Assembly: GCA_965203375.1 (NCBI GenBank)
Contig: OZ241886.1
Coordinates: 992,001 to 1,056,000 of the forward strand
Direction of reading: 5' to 3'
Length of the DNA stretch: 64,000 nt
Origin: CATQHS01 sp965203375
GTDB lineage: Bacteria > Actinomycetota > Acidimicrobiia > Acidimicrobiales > Aldehydirespiratoraceae
Made by a program: the position numbers and the translations under genes. Positions 57,852 to 64,000 of this stretch are shown piece by piece; position 1 is the stretch's first letter; every line of letters begins with the position of its first letter. The notes below the pieces were generated by a model. It saw only the letters and a program-made list of their open reading frames with translations, searched no databases and had not been told where the DNA came from.

Positions 57852-58475
57852 TCACTGGCCTTTGGTCTTGCCGCGGGCCTTCTGGGCCTTCTTCCAGGAT
57901 CGGACCCGGCTCAGGGCCTCGGGGCTGTCGATGTCGGCCACTGTTCGGGGCTGGTCGTCGGAGAAGGGGGCGGAGGCCGCCTCCCAGCCGTCGGGCCTAA
58001 TCCCGAAGCGCTTGCCCAGCACCGCCACCAGGATCTTCGCCTTCTCGTCGCCGTAGCCGGGCAGGCTTCGGATGCGGTCCAACAGCTCAGCTCCGGTCAC
58101 CGCCCCGGCCCACACCGCGGCGGCGTCGCCGTCATAGCGGTCCACCAGATGGTGGCAGAGCCGCAGAATCCTCTCGGCCATCGCCGCCGGGAATCGGTGC
58201 AGGGCCGGGCGGGCCGCCACCGCGGCGGCGAAGTCCTCAGGATCGAGGGCGGCCACCGCCCCCGGTGCCAGCTCGACGCCCAGCCGCTCCTGCAGCCGGT
58301 GCGGCCCCATGAAAGCCCACTCCATGGTGATCTGTTGGTCGAGCAGCATGGCCGTCAGCAGAGCCAGCGGATTGGCGTTGACCAGCCCGTCAGCATCCTC
58401 GTCGCCGGTCACCGCCAGCGTCCCACGAACCGGGCCGTCGTCGAACTCCCCGGTCACTGCTTCATCAGCGGCCAC
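57852..58475 (-). CDS. HhH-GPD-type base-excision repair protein
   Basis: A 207-aa protein of an actinobacterial subgroup of the HhH-GPD superfamily of DNA glycosylases. The helix-hairpin-helix is visible as IRSLPGYGDEKAKILVAVLGKRFG, and LLTAMLLDQQITMEWAF opens the domain. It has no FeS-type Cys cluster. Its stop overlaps an upstream GTG of the selenoprotein gene. A basic Lys-rich end follows. The damaged base recognised cannot be predicted. Confidence 0.85.
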   Translation of the reverse strand: MAADEAVTGEFDDGPVRGTLAVTGDEDADGLVNANPLALLTAMLLDQQITMEWAFMGPHRLQERLGVELAPGAVAALDPEDFAAAVAARPALHRFPAAMAERILRLCHHLVDRYDGDAAAVWAGAVTGAELLDRIRSLPGYGDEKAKILVAVLGKRFGIRPDGWEAASAPFSDDQPRTVADIDSPEALSRVRSWKKAQKARGKTKGQ

Positions 58476-58975
58476 GCTGTCGGCGTCGGGACCCTGCTCC
58501 CTGGTCCCGACTCGGCAAGCTCCACTGCGGCCGCTCCTTTGATAGTGGACTTGAAGTTGGGGGCAACCGCTTCTGCATTGGGGGCCTCTTCTTTCTCATT
58601 GAGGACTTCGTCCTTGTATTCGGAACCGGGCGAGCCCCCTCCCCGGCTTCATCGTCTAGTTCGAGAAGAATTTCGAGGACCTCTGTCTCGATGTAGGAAC
58701 CGGGCGGGCAAGAACGGGTAACCGGAACTGGAGGCGTCCGCAGCCGCTTTGATTTGAGGACCTTCGCATCCTTCTGGGCCGTTGACCGTCTTCGATCGGT
58801 TGGCTTTCGGCTTGTCGGCTTTCTGGTCGGCTTTTGGCTTGTCGGCTTTCGATCCGTTGTCTTGCGGCTTGTCGGCTTTCGGTCGGCTGGCTTTCTGGTC
58901 GGCTTTTGGCTTGTCGGCTTTCGGCCACTCTTGCGCTTGGGGCCTGGCTTCGCATAACTCCTCCCGGCGGTCCAC
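58470..58975 (-). pseudogene. decayed lysine-rich repeat protein
   Basis: The minus strand encodes KADKPKADQKA-type repeats in one frame, then YIETEVLEILLELDDEAGEG in a second and DEVLNEKEEAPNAEAV in a third before the next gene. The repeats come from a CGGCTTTCGGCTTGT-like DNA unit (58795-58925). Three frames being needed to follow one protein suggests at least two frameshifts. It resembles the Lys/Ala/Pro tails of histone-like or ribosome-associated proteins, but no domain is intact. No start with a good site is seen. Confidence 0.45.
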
Positions 58976-59165
58976 CGCACATCTGGCTGTCCAGACGAGA
59001 GATGGACACGGCGCTTAGGCCTCAACGTCAAGAGCACCTCCAGTTCGCCATAGACGTTTCTTGTAGTTCACACCGGTACCCCCGTTGGGCATCAGCCCGC
59101 GAATGATTGCTGTAGTCCCGGCAACTCGACTTGCGGTTGCTACTGGCCGCCCCCCGCACCGGCCG

Positions 59166-61898
59166 TCAGTGGACTGCGCCGGTTTCGGGGTGGGCCGGGT
59201 CGGGGCGGTTCGGGTCTAGGCCGTAGCGGTGGATGGCGGCCTGCAGGTCGTCCCGGGCCATCTCGCCGGAGTCGACCAGGGCCGACAGCACCGCCACCAC
59301 CACGTGGGCCGCGTCCACCTCGAAGAAGCCCCGCAGCCCCTCGCGGGTGTCGGAGCGCCCGAAGCCGTCGGTTCCCAGCACGTGCAGCAGCCTAGGGGTG
59401 AAGCGGGCGATCTGGTCCGGCACCAGGGTCATGTAGTCGGTGACGGCCACTATGGGGCCTTCCGAATCGGCCAGCTTGCGGGTCACCGCCGGCGCCTCGG
59501 GCTCGTCGGAGGGATTGAGGCGGTTGCGGCGCTCCACGTCGAGGGCCTCGGCCCGGAGCCGCTTGTAGGAGGTGGCGCTCCACAGCTCCGCCGACACGTC
59601 GTGGTGCTCGGCCAGCATCGCCTGGGCCGTCCGGGCCGCCCCCACCGCCGGGCCCGAGAACAGCACGGTGGCCCGGTGCCGGCGCCCGTCGGGGCCGTCG
59701 TCCCACTTGTATAAGCCGCTGGTTATGTCGTCGTCGGTCACGTGGTCGGGCCGGGGCGGCTGCTCGTAGTTCTCGTTGTAGATGGTGACGTAATAGAAGA
59801 TGTCCTCCCCGTCGGCGGCGGCGGGTGGGCACATCCGGTGCAGGCCGTCGCGGATCACCGCGCCCAGCTCGTAGGCGAAGGCCGGGTCGTAGGCCTCGCA
59901 GGCCGGGACGGTGGAGGCCAGCACGTGGCTGTGGCCGTCCTGGTGCTGGAGCCCCTCGCCCGGCAGGGTGGTCCGGCCCGCGGTGGCGCCCATGAGGAAG
60001 CCCCGGGCCCGGGCGTCGGCCGCGGCCCAGATCGAGTCGCCCACCCGCTGGAAGCCGAACATGGAGTAGAAGGAGTAGAAGGGCACCATCGGCACCCCGA
60101 GGTTGGCGTACGAGGTGCCCGCCGCGATCCAGCTCGCCAGCGACCCGCACTCGGTGATGCCCTCCTCGAGGATCTGGCCGTCGGAGGACTCCGAGTACGA
60201 CAGCAGCAGGTCGTGGTCCACCGGCTCGTAGAGCTGGCCGCGGGGCGCGTAGATGCGGAACTCCCTAAACAGCGAGTCCATGCCGAAGGTGCGGGCCTCG
60301 TCGGGGATGATCGGCACCACCCGGGGGCCGAGGGCCGGGTCGCGCAGCAGCTCCCGCAGCAGCGACGTGAAAGCCATGGTGGTGGACACCGCCCGGCCCG
60401 ACGAGCCCTTGTTCAAGTCCAGGAAGGGCGTCTCGGAGGGCAGCGACACGGGCCGGCGGTCCCGGACCACCCGCTTGGGCACCGAGCCGTCGAGGGCCCG
60501 GCGGCGCTCCATCATGTAGCGGTGCTCGACCGACTCGGGCTCGGGCCGGTAGTAGGGGGGGATGCCGTCGTCGAGATCGCCCTCGTCGATCTCGCCCTCC
60601 ATGTGCAGGCGCGACCGCAGCTCCAGGAGCTGGGCCTTGGTCATCTTCTTGATCTGATGGGTGGCGTTGCGGCCCTCGAACCCCGGCCCCAGGGTCCATC
60701 CCTTGATGGTCTTGGCCAGGATGACCGTGGGCTGGCCCCGCACCTCGCTGGCCGCCTTGAAGGCCGCGTACACCTTCTGGTAGTCGTGGCCGCCCCGGGG
60801 CAGCATCTTGAGCTCGTCGTCGGACAGGTGCTCCACCAGCTTGCGCAGCCGGGGGTCGGGGCCGAAGAAGTGGTCCCGGATGTAGGCCCCCGACTCCACC
60901 GCGTAGCGCTGGTACTCGCCGTCCACGGTCTGGGTCATCTTCTGGAGCAGCACCCCGTCGAGGTCGCCCAGCAGCAGCTCGTCCCACTTGGTGCCCCAGA
61001 TCACCTTGATGACGTTCCAGCCCGCCCCCCGGAACACCCCCTCCAGCTCCTGGATGATCTTGGCGTTGCCCCTCACCGGCCCGTCCAGCCGCTGCAGGTT
61101 GCAGTTGACCACCCATTTGAGGTTGTCGAGATCGTTGCGGCCGGCCAGGGCGATGGCCCCCAGGGTCTCGGGCTCGTCGCACTCGCCGTCGCCCAGGAAG
61201 CACCAGACGGTGCTGCCCTCGGTGTTCTCGATCCGGCGGTTGTGCAGGTATTTGTTGAAGCGGGCGTGGTAGATGGAGTGGATTGGGCCGAGCCCCATCG
61301 ACACGGTGGGGAACTCCCAGAAGTCGGGCATCAGCCGGGGGTGGGGGTAGCCGGACAGCCCGCCGCCGCCCACCTCCATGCGGAAGTTGTCGAGCTGCTG
61401 CTCGCTGAGGCGCCCCTCCAGGTAGGCCCGGGCGTACACGCCGGGGGCGGCGTGGCCCTGGAAGTAGACGTGGTCTCCGGCCAGGCCGCCGTCCTTGCCC
61501 CGGAAGAAGTGGTTGAACCCCACCTCGTAGAGCGAGGCCGAGGAGGCGAAGGTGGATAGGTGGCCGCCGATGCCGTCGGCCGCCTTGTTGGCCCGGATGA
61601 CCATGGCCGCCGCGTTCCAGCGGACGAAGGCCCGGATGCGCCGCTCTACGTGGTCGTCGCCGGGGAAGAAGGGCTGCTCGGAGGCGGGGATGGTGTTGAT
61701 GTAGGGCGTGTAGGTGGCCGGGGGCAGGCCCACCTGGAGCTGGTTGGCCCGCTGGAGGAGCTTGGCCACGATGAAGCGGGCCCGGGCCCGGCCCTGGGCC
61801 GAGACGACGGCGTCGAGGGAGTCGATCCACTCCTTGGTCTCGGCCGGGTCCAGGTCGGGCAACTGCCGGGTGAAGTCCTCCGTCATCTCGGGGGGCAT
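59166..61898 (-). CDS. aceE: pyruvate dehydrogenase E1 component, homodimeric type
   Basis: AceE decarboxylates pyruvate with thiamine diphosphate and passes the acetyl group to E2. The 910-aa product has the TPP/magnesium motif VWCFLGDGECDEPE, ending with NCNLQRLDGPVRG, plus an HISTIDINE-bearing GGHLSTFASSASLYEVGFNHF region and GTSYANLGVPMVPFYSFYSMFGFQR in the pyrimidine domain. Length and layout match the E. coli-type E1. E2 and E3 genes are not in the window. It is divergent from rnhA, only 44 bases apart, so the two promoters must overlap. Confidence 0.96.
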   Translation of the reverse strand: MPPEMTEDFTRQLPDLDPAETKEWIDSLDAVVSAQGRARARFIVAKLLQRANQLQVGLPPATYTPYINTIPASEQPFFPGDDHVERRIRAFVRWNAAAMVIRANKAADGIGGHLSTFASSASLYEVGFNHFFRGKDGGLAGDHVYFQGHAAPGVYARAYLEGRLSEQQLDNFRMEVGGGGLSGYPHPRLMPDFWEFPTVSMGLGPIHSIYHARFNKYLHNRRIENTEGSTVWCFLGDGECDEPETLGAIALAGRNDLDNLKWVVNCNLQRLDGPVRGNAKIIQELEGVFRGAGWNVIKVIWGTKWDELLLGDLDGVLLQKMTQTVDGEYQRYAVESGAYIRDHFFGPDPRLRKLVEHLSDDELKMLPRGGHDYQKVYAAFKAASEVRGQPTVILAKTIKGWTLGPGFEGRNATHQIKKMTKAQLLELRSRLHMEGEIDEGDLDDGIPPYYRPEPESVEHRYMMERRRALDGSVPKRVVRDRRPVSLPSETPFLDLNKGSSGRAVSTTMAFTSLLRELLRDPALGPRVVPIIPDEARTFGMDSLFREFRIYAPRGQLYEPVDHDLLLSYSESSDGQILEEGITECGSLASWIAAGTSYANLGVPMVPFYSFYSMFGFQRVGDSIWAAADARARGFLMGATAGRTTLPGEGLQHQDGHSHVLASTVPACEAYDPAFAYELGAVIRDGLHRMCPPAAADGEDIFYYVTIYNENYEQPPRPDHVTDDDITSGLYKWDDGPDGRRHRATVLFSGPAVGAARTAQAMLAEHHDVSAELWSATSYKRLRAEALDVERRNRLNPSDEPEAPAVTRKLADSEGPIVAVTDYMTLVPDQIARFTPRLLHVLGTDGFGRSDTREGLRGFFEVDAAHVVVAVLSALVDSGEMARDDLQAAIHRYGLDPNRPDPAHPETGAVH

Positions 61899-61942
61899 GG
61901 TAGGTCCCTGGCGCGGCCACCGCTAAGCGCGACCATGGCCCC

Positions 61943-62563
61943 ATGTCAGATTCCCCCGGCCCGGCCGGGTCGGCCTCCTCGGATGGCGCGGCCTCTGGCG
62001 GCCCGGGAGGGTCGGCCTCCTCGGACGGCTCGACCACTGGCGGTCCGGCTTTCTCGGACGGCGTGGCCTCTGGGGGCTCGGGTGGGTCGGACGGGTCGGA
62101 GCGGACGGTGGTGTACACCGACGGGGCCTGCCGGGGGAACCCCGGACCGGGCGGGTGGGCCTGGGTGGTGCCGGCCGGGCCGTGGGCCTGCGGCTTCGCT
62201 GAGGAGACCACCAACCAGCGGATGGAGCTGCAAGCGGTGCTGGAGGCGCTGTCGGCGCTGGGGGGGCCGGTGGAGGTGGTGTCGGACTCCACCTACGTCG
62301 TCAACTGCTTCCGGGACGGCTGGTACCGGTCCTGGCTGCGCAAGGGGTGGCGCAACTCCGCGGGCAAGCCGGTGGCCAACCGGGATCTGTGGGAGCCGCT
62401 CGTCAGCCTCTACCTGGACCGCTCCGACGAGATCAAGCTGCGCTGGGTCAAAGGCCACGGCGGCGACCAGTGGAACGAGATGGCCGACGAGCTAGCCGTA
62501 GAAGCCGCCCTGACCCGCCAATCAAGCTCCAGCCCCACCCCAGCCGCCGCCCGCCGGGTTTGA
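61943..62563 (+). CDS. rnhA: ribonuclease HI
   Basis: RNase HI removes RNA from RNA-DNA hybrids. The 206-aa product has a ~50-residue Ser/Gly/Ala-rich N-terminal extension, then YTDGACRGNPGPGG (first Asp), the Glu in NQRMELQAV, the Asp in VVSDSTYVVN, and the last Asp in WVKGHGGDQWNEMADELA, the full D-E-D-D set with the catalytic His. The extension is encoded by short GGC/TCG-type repeats and is probably disordered. Starts at ATG 61943. Confidence 0.94.
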   Translation: MSDSPGPAGSASSDGAASGGPGGSASSDGSTTGGPAFSDGVASGGSGGSDGSERTVVYTDGACRGNPGPGGWAWVVPAGPWACGFAEETTNQRMELQAVLEALSALGGPVEVVSDSTYVVNCFRDGWYRSWLRKGWRNSAGKPVANRDLWEPLVSLYLDRSDEIKLRWVKGHGGDQWNEMADELAVEAALTRQSSSSPTPAAARRV

Positions 62564-62571
62564 CCGCCAGG

Positions 62572-62587
62572 TTCCTGAGCGTCCGTT
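62572..62587 (+). repeat. left half of a direct repeat interrupted by the IS element
   Basis: TTCCTGAGCGTCCGTT here, joined in thought to the bases after the IS (TGCTCTACAGCG), makes a 28-base unit closely matching TTTCTGAGCATCCGTT plus TGCGCTATAGCG at 63968-63996. The IS therefore landed inside one copy of a repeated element that continues toward the right end of the window. Confidence 0.6.
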
Positions 62588-62634
62588 TGAACCGCCCTGG
62601 GATTGTTGGAGGGTTCTGAGCTTGGAAAGCGAGA

Positions 62635-62985
62635 ATGGGGGCTATGCCTGTAGAGAAGTCGCCGGGGCGTCCTTCTACGAGGAGGTACTCGGCTGTGGAG
62701 AAGGCCCAGGCGGTGCGGCTGGTGCGCCAGTTGCGCGCGGAGCTGGGGACCGATCACGGGACGGTGCGCCGGGTGGCGGATCAGCTCGGCTATGGGGTGG
62801 AGTCGGTTCGGTGCTGGGTGCGCCAGGCCGACGTCGACGAGGGCGCGGCGGCCGGGCGCAGCACCCGGGACCGGGCCAAGATGAAGGAGTTGGAGCAGGA
62901 GAACCGGGAGCTGCGCCGGGCCAATGCGATCTTGAGGTCGGCTTCGGCTTTCTTCGCGGCGGAGCTCGACCGCCCACATCGGTGA
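62635..62985 (+). CDS. IS3-family transposase OrfA
   Basis: A 116-aa DNA-binding protein with a helix-turn-helix (TVRRVADQLGYGVESVRCWVRQAD) and a leucine-zipper-like ELEQENRELRRANAILRSA at the end, the standard IS3 OrfA layout. It lies in the frame before orfB. In IS3 elements a -1 ribosomal frameshift near the OrfA end joins it to OrfB to give the active transposase. Confidence 0.92.
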   Translation: MGAMPVEKSPGRPSTRRYSAVEKAQAVRLVRQLRAELGTDHGTVRRVADQLGYGVESVRCWVRQADVDEGAAAGRSTRDRAKMKELEQENRELRRANAILRSASAFFAAELDRPHR

Positions 62986-63878
62986 TGGTCGCGTTCATCG
63001 ACGCTCACCGCGAAGAGTTCGGGGTCGAGCCGATCTGCCGTGAGTTGCCGATCGCCCCGTCTACCTACTACAGCGCGAAGTCCAGGCCCGCGTCGGCGCG
63101 GTCTTGCCGCCATGCGGCGATGACCGCGGCGCTCAAGGAGCTGTGGAGGGCGAATTTCGGGGTGTATGGGGCGCGCAAGCTGTGGCTGGCCGCGCGGCGG
63201 GCCGGCCATGAGATCGGCAGGGACCAGACGGCGCGCCTGATGCGCGCCGCCGGCCTGCGCGGCGCGACCCGGCGGCGGGCGTGCGTCACCCGCCCCGGCC
63301 CCCGAGGGTCCCGGCCCGGCGATCTCGTCGGACGCGACTTCTCCGCCGATGCCCCGAATCGGCTGTGGGTCAGCGACCTGACCGTCGTCGCCACCCGCGC
63401 CGGGGCCGCGTACGCGTGTTTCATCGTCGACGCCTTCAGCCGGATGATCGTCGGCTGGAGCGTCGCCGCGCACATGCGCACCCAGATGGTCCTCAACGCG
63501 CTGGAGATGGCCCGGCGCGTCCGGGGCGCCCGCCTCGACGGCCTCACCGTGCACACCGACGCCGGCAGCCAGTTCACCTCGACCCGCTACAGCCGGCGCA
63601 TCGCCGAACTCGGCGCCGCCGCCTCGGTGGGATCAGTCGGCGACTCCTACGACAACGCCCTCGCCGAGACCGTCATCGGCCTCTACAAGGCCGAACTGAT
63701 CCACAGGTCCGGACAAGGCCCCTGGAACAGCGTCGAAGACGTCGAGTTGGCCACCCTGGGATGGACGCACTGGCACAACCACCGGCGGCTCCACAGCCGC
63801 CTCGGCGACATACCGCCAGCAGAGTTCGAGGCGGCATATGCTGCCCGACAACCCAACCAAACGGTTGGAAACCAATAA
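62985..63878 (+). CDS. IS3-family transposase OrfB (DDE integrase)
   Basis: About 297 aa from ATG 62985, which overlaps the orfA stop (TGATG). It has the IS3 HTH_21-like YGARKLWLAARRAGHEIGR and the DDE catalytic core: Asp in LWVSDLTVV, Asp in VHTDAGSQFTS, and Glu in DNALAETVIGLYKAEL. The frame is open upstream to 62622, which would allow translation as an OrfAB fusion by frameshifting. The end, HSRLGDIPPAEFEAAY, is the usual IS3 tail. Confidence 0.93.
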   Translation: MVAFIDAHREEFGVEPICRELPIAPSTYYSAKSRPASARSCRHAAMTAALKELWRANFGVYGARKLWLAARRAGHEIGRDQTARLMRAAGLRGATRRRACVTRPGPRGSRPGDLVGRDFSADAPNRLWVSDLTVVATRAGAAYACFIVDAFSRMIVGWSVAAHMRTQMVLNALEMARRVRGARLDGLTVHTDAGSQFTSTRYSRRIAELGAAASVGSVGDSYDNALAETVIGLYKAELIHRSGQGPWNSVEDVELATLGWTHWHNHRRLHSRLGDIPPAEFEAAYAARQPNQTVGNQ

Positions 63879-63967
63879 ACCAACCCTCCAAGAAAGCCAG
63901 GGCGGTTCAGTTTGCTCTACAGCGACGATTTTTGCTCAGAAAAACGAAGCTGAAGTCGGGTCTCGGG

Positions 63968-63996
63968 TTTTCTGAGCATCCGTTTGCGCTATAGCG
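63968..63996 (+). repeat. second copy of the repeat split by the IS
   Basis: TTTCTGAGCATCCGTT followed by TGCGCTATAGCG repeats the interrupted unit at 62572. Between the two copies GCTCAGAAAA and its complement TTTTCTGAGC form an inverted repeat (63933-63980). The array may continue beyond the window. Confidence 0.55.
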
Positions 63997-64000
63997 GGCA

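Larger units (their letters stand above)
62588..63909 (+). mobile_element. intact IS3-family insertion sequence
   Basis: A 1322-bp element bounded by ~28-bp inverted repeats: TGAACCGCCCTGG at 62588 and its complement ending at 63909, both continuing with TTGGAGGGTT after a five-base mismatch patch. A three-base direct duplication, GTT, flanks it (62585-62587 and 63910-63912). Inside are two overlapping genes, orfA and orfB, as in all IS3 elements. Both look intact, so it may still be active. Confidence 0.93.

Noticed and set aside
58780..58930. possible CRISPR or VNTR array
   Set aside because: Short CGGCTTT units with no spacers; better explained as codons of a Lys-rich protein.
60265..62292. 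675-codon minus-strand frame overlapping aceE
   Set aside because: Out-of-frame shadow of aceE; the E1 enzyme is certain in the other frame.

Overview
The window looks like the chromosome of a high-GC actinobacterium, probably an acidimicrobiial lineage. The clues are long GC-rich genes with GTG/TTG starts and GTGA/ATGA overlaps, a DUF2510 membrane protein, the gpgS-folP2 neighbour pair, homodimeric AceE, and a Pst operon preceded by GTTCAC-type 11-bp direct repeats. I see no rRNA, tRNA or CRISPR array.

Region by region. 1-6.0 kb: an iron-sulfur (SUF) operon, sufB (with a 409-residue intein)-small Cys protein-sufD-Rieske ferredoxin-sufC. 6.0-10.1 kb: accessory DNA with a HEPN-like protein, unknown genes, an IS3 remnant, a PIN protein and an orphan VapB. 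10.2-16.6 kb: pterin dehydratase, a Dcm/Vsr pair, a permease, a DUF2510 protein, GpgS and a FolP2-like protein. 16.6-20.3 kb: an AT-rich two-gene Gabija (GajA/GajB) defence system. 20.3-23.0 kb: the rest of SUF on the other strand (sufU, sufS, a second sufC). 23.2-26.5 kb: an acyl-CoA dehydrogenase and a nucleotidyltransferase-HEPN protein.

26.5-40.8 kb is one tightly overlapping minus-strand operon of nine genes. Its first four genes (GC-rich) look like the DNA phosphorothioation genes sspA, sspB (DUF4007), sspC (ATPase) and sspD (PAPS-reductase-like). The last genes (AT-rich) are a PLD-nuclease/helicase, a 76-aa protein, a Rad50/DndD-like ATPase and a 142-aa protein. The two halves meet inside one gene: an 840-aa protein with a full sigma-70 architecture and a long C-terminal extension that appears to hold two winged-helix domains. 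sspC carries a (GA)16 microsatellite in its coding sequence and a one-base frameshift in a G6 run.

40.8-44.0 kb is a boneyard of toxin-antitoxin-like pieces and broken duplicates around a DUF3800 gene. 44.2-49.2 kb: a structured leader with a tiny ORF, an alpha/beta hydrolase, an AAA ATPase coupled to an MreB-like mini-protein, and a DNA methylase-HNH fusion. 49.2-55.8 kb: the phosphate operon pstS-pstC-pstA-pstB-phoU-histidine kinase with a candidate PhoP box. 55.9-57.8 kb: two tandem thioredoxin-like lipoproteins in which an in-frame TGA replaces the first cysteine of the CxxC motif, each followed by a hairpin; I read these as selenoproteins. 57.9-64 kb: an HhH-GPD protein, a decayed lysine-rich gene, aceE, rnhA and an intact IS3-family element with a GTT target duplication.

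Together the window alternates core metabolism (Fe-S assembly, phosphate uptake, pyruvate oxidation) with an unusually dense set of anti-phage and toxin-antitoxin-like modules.
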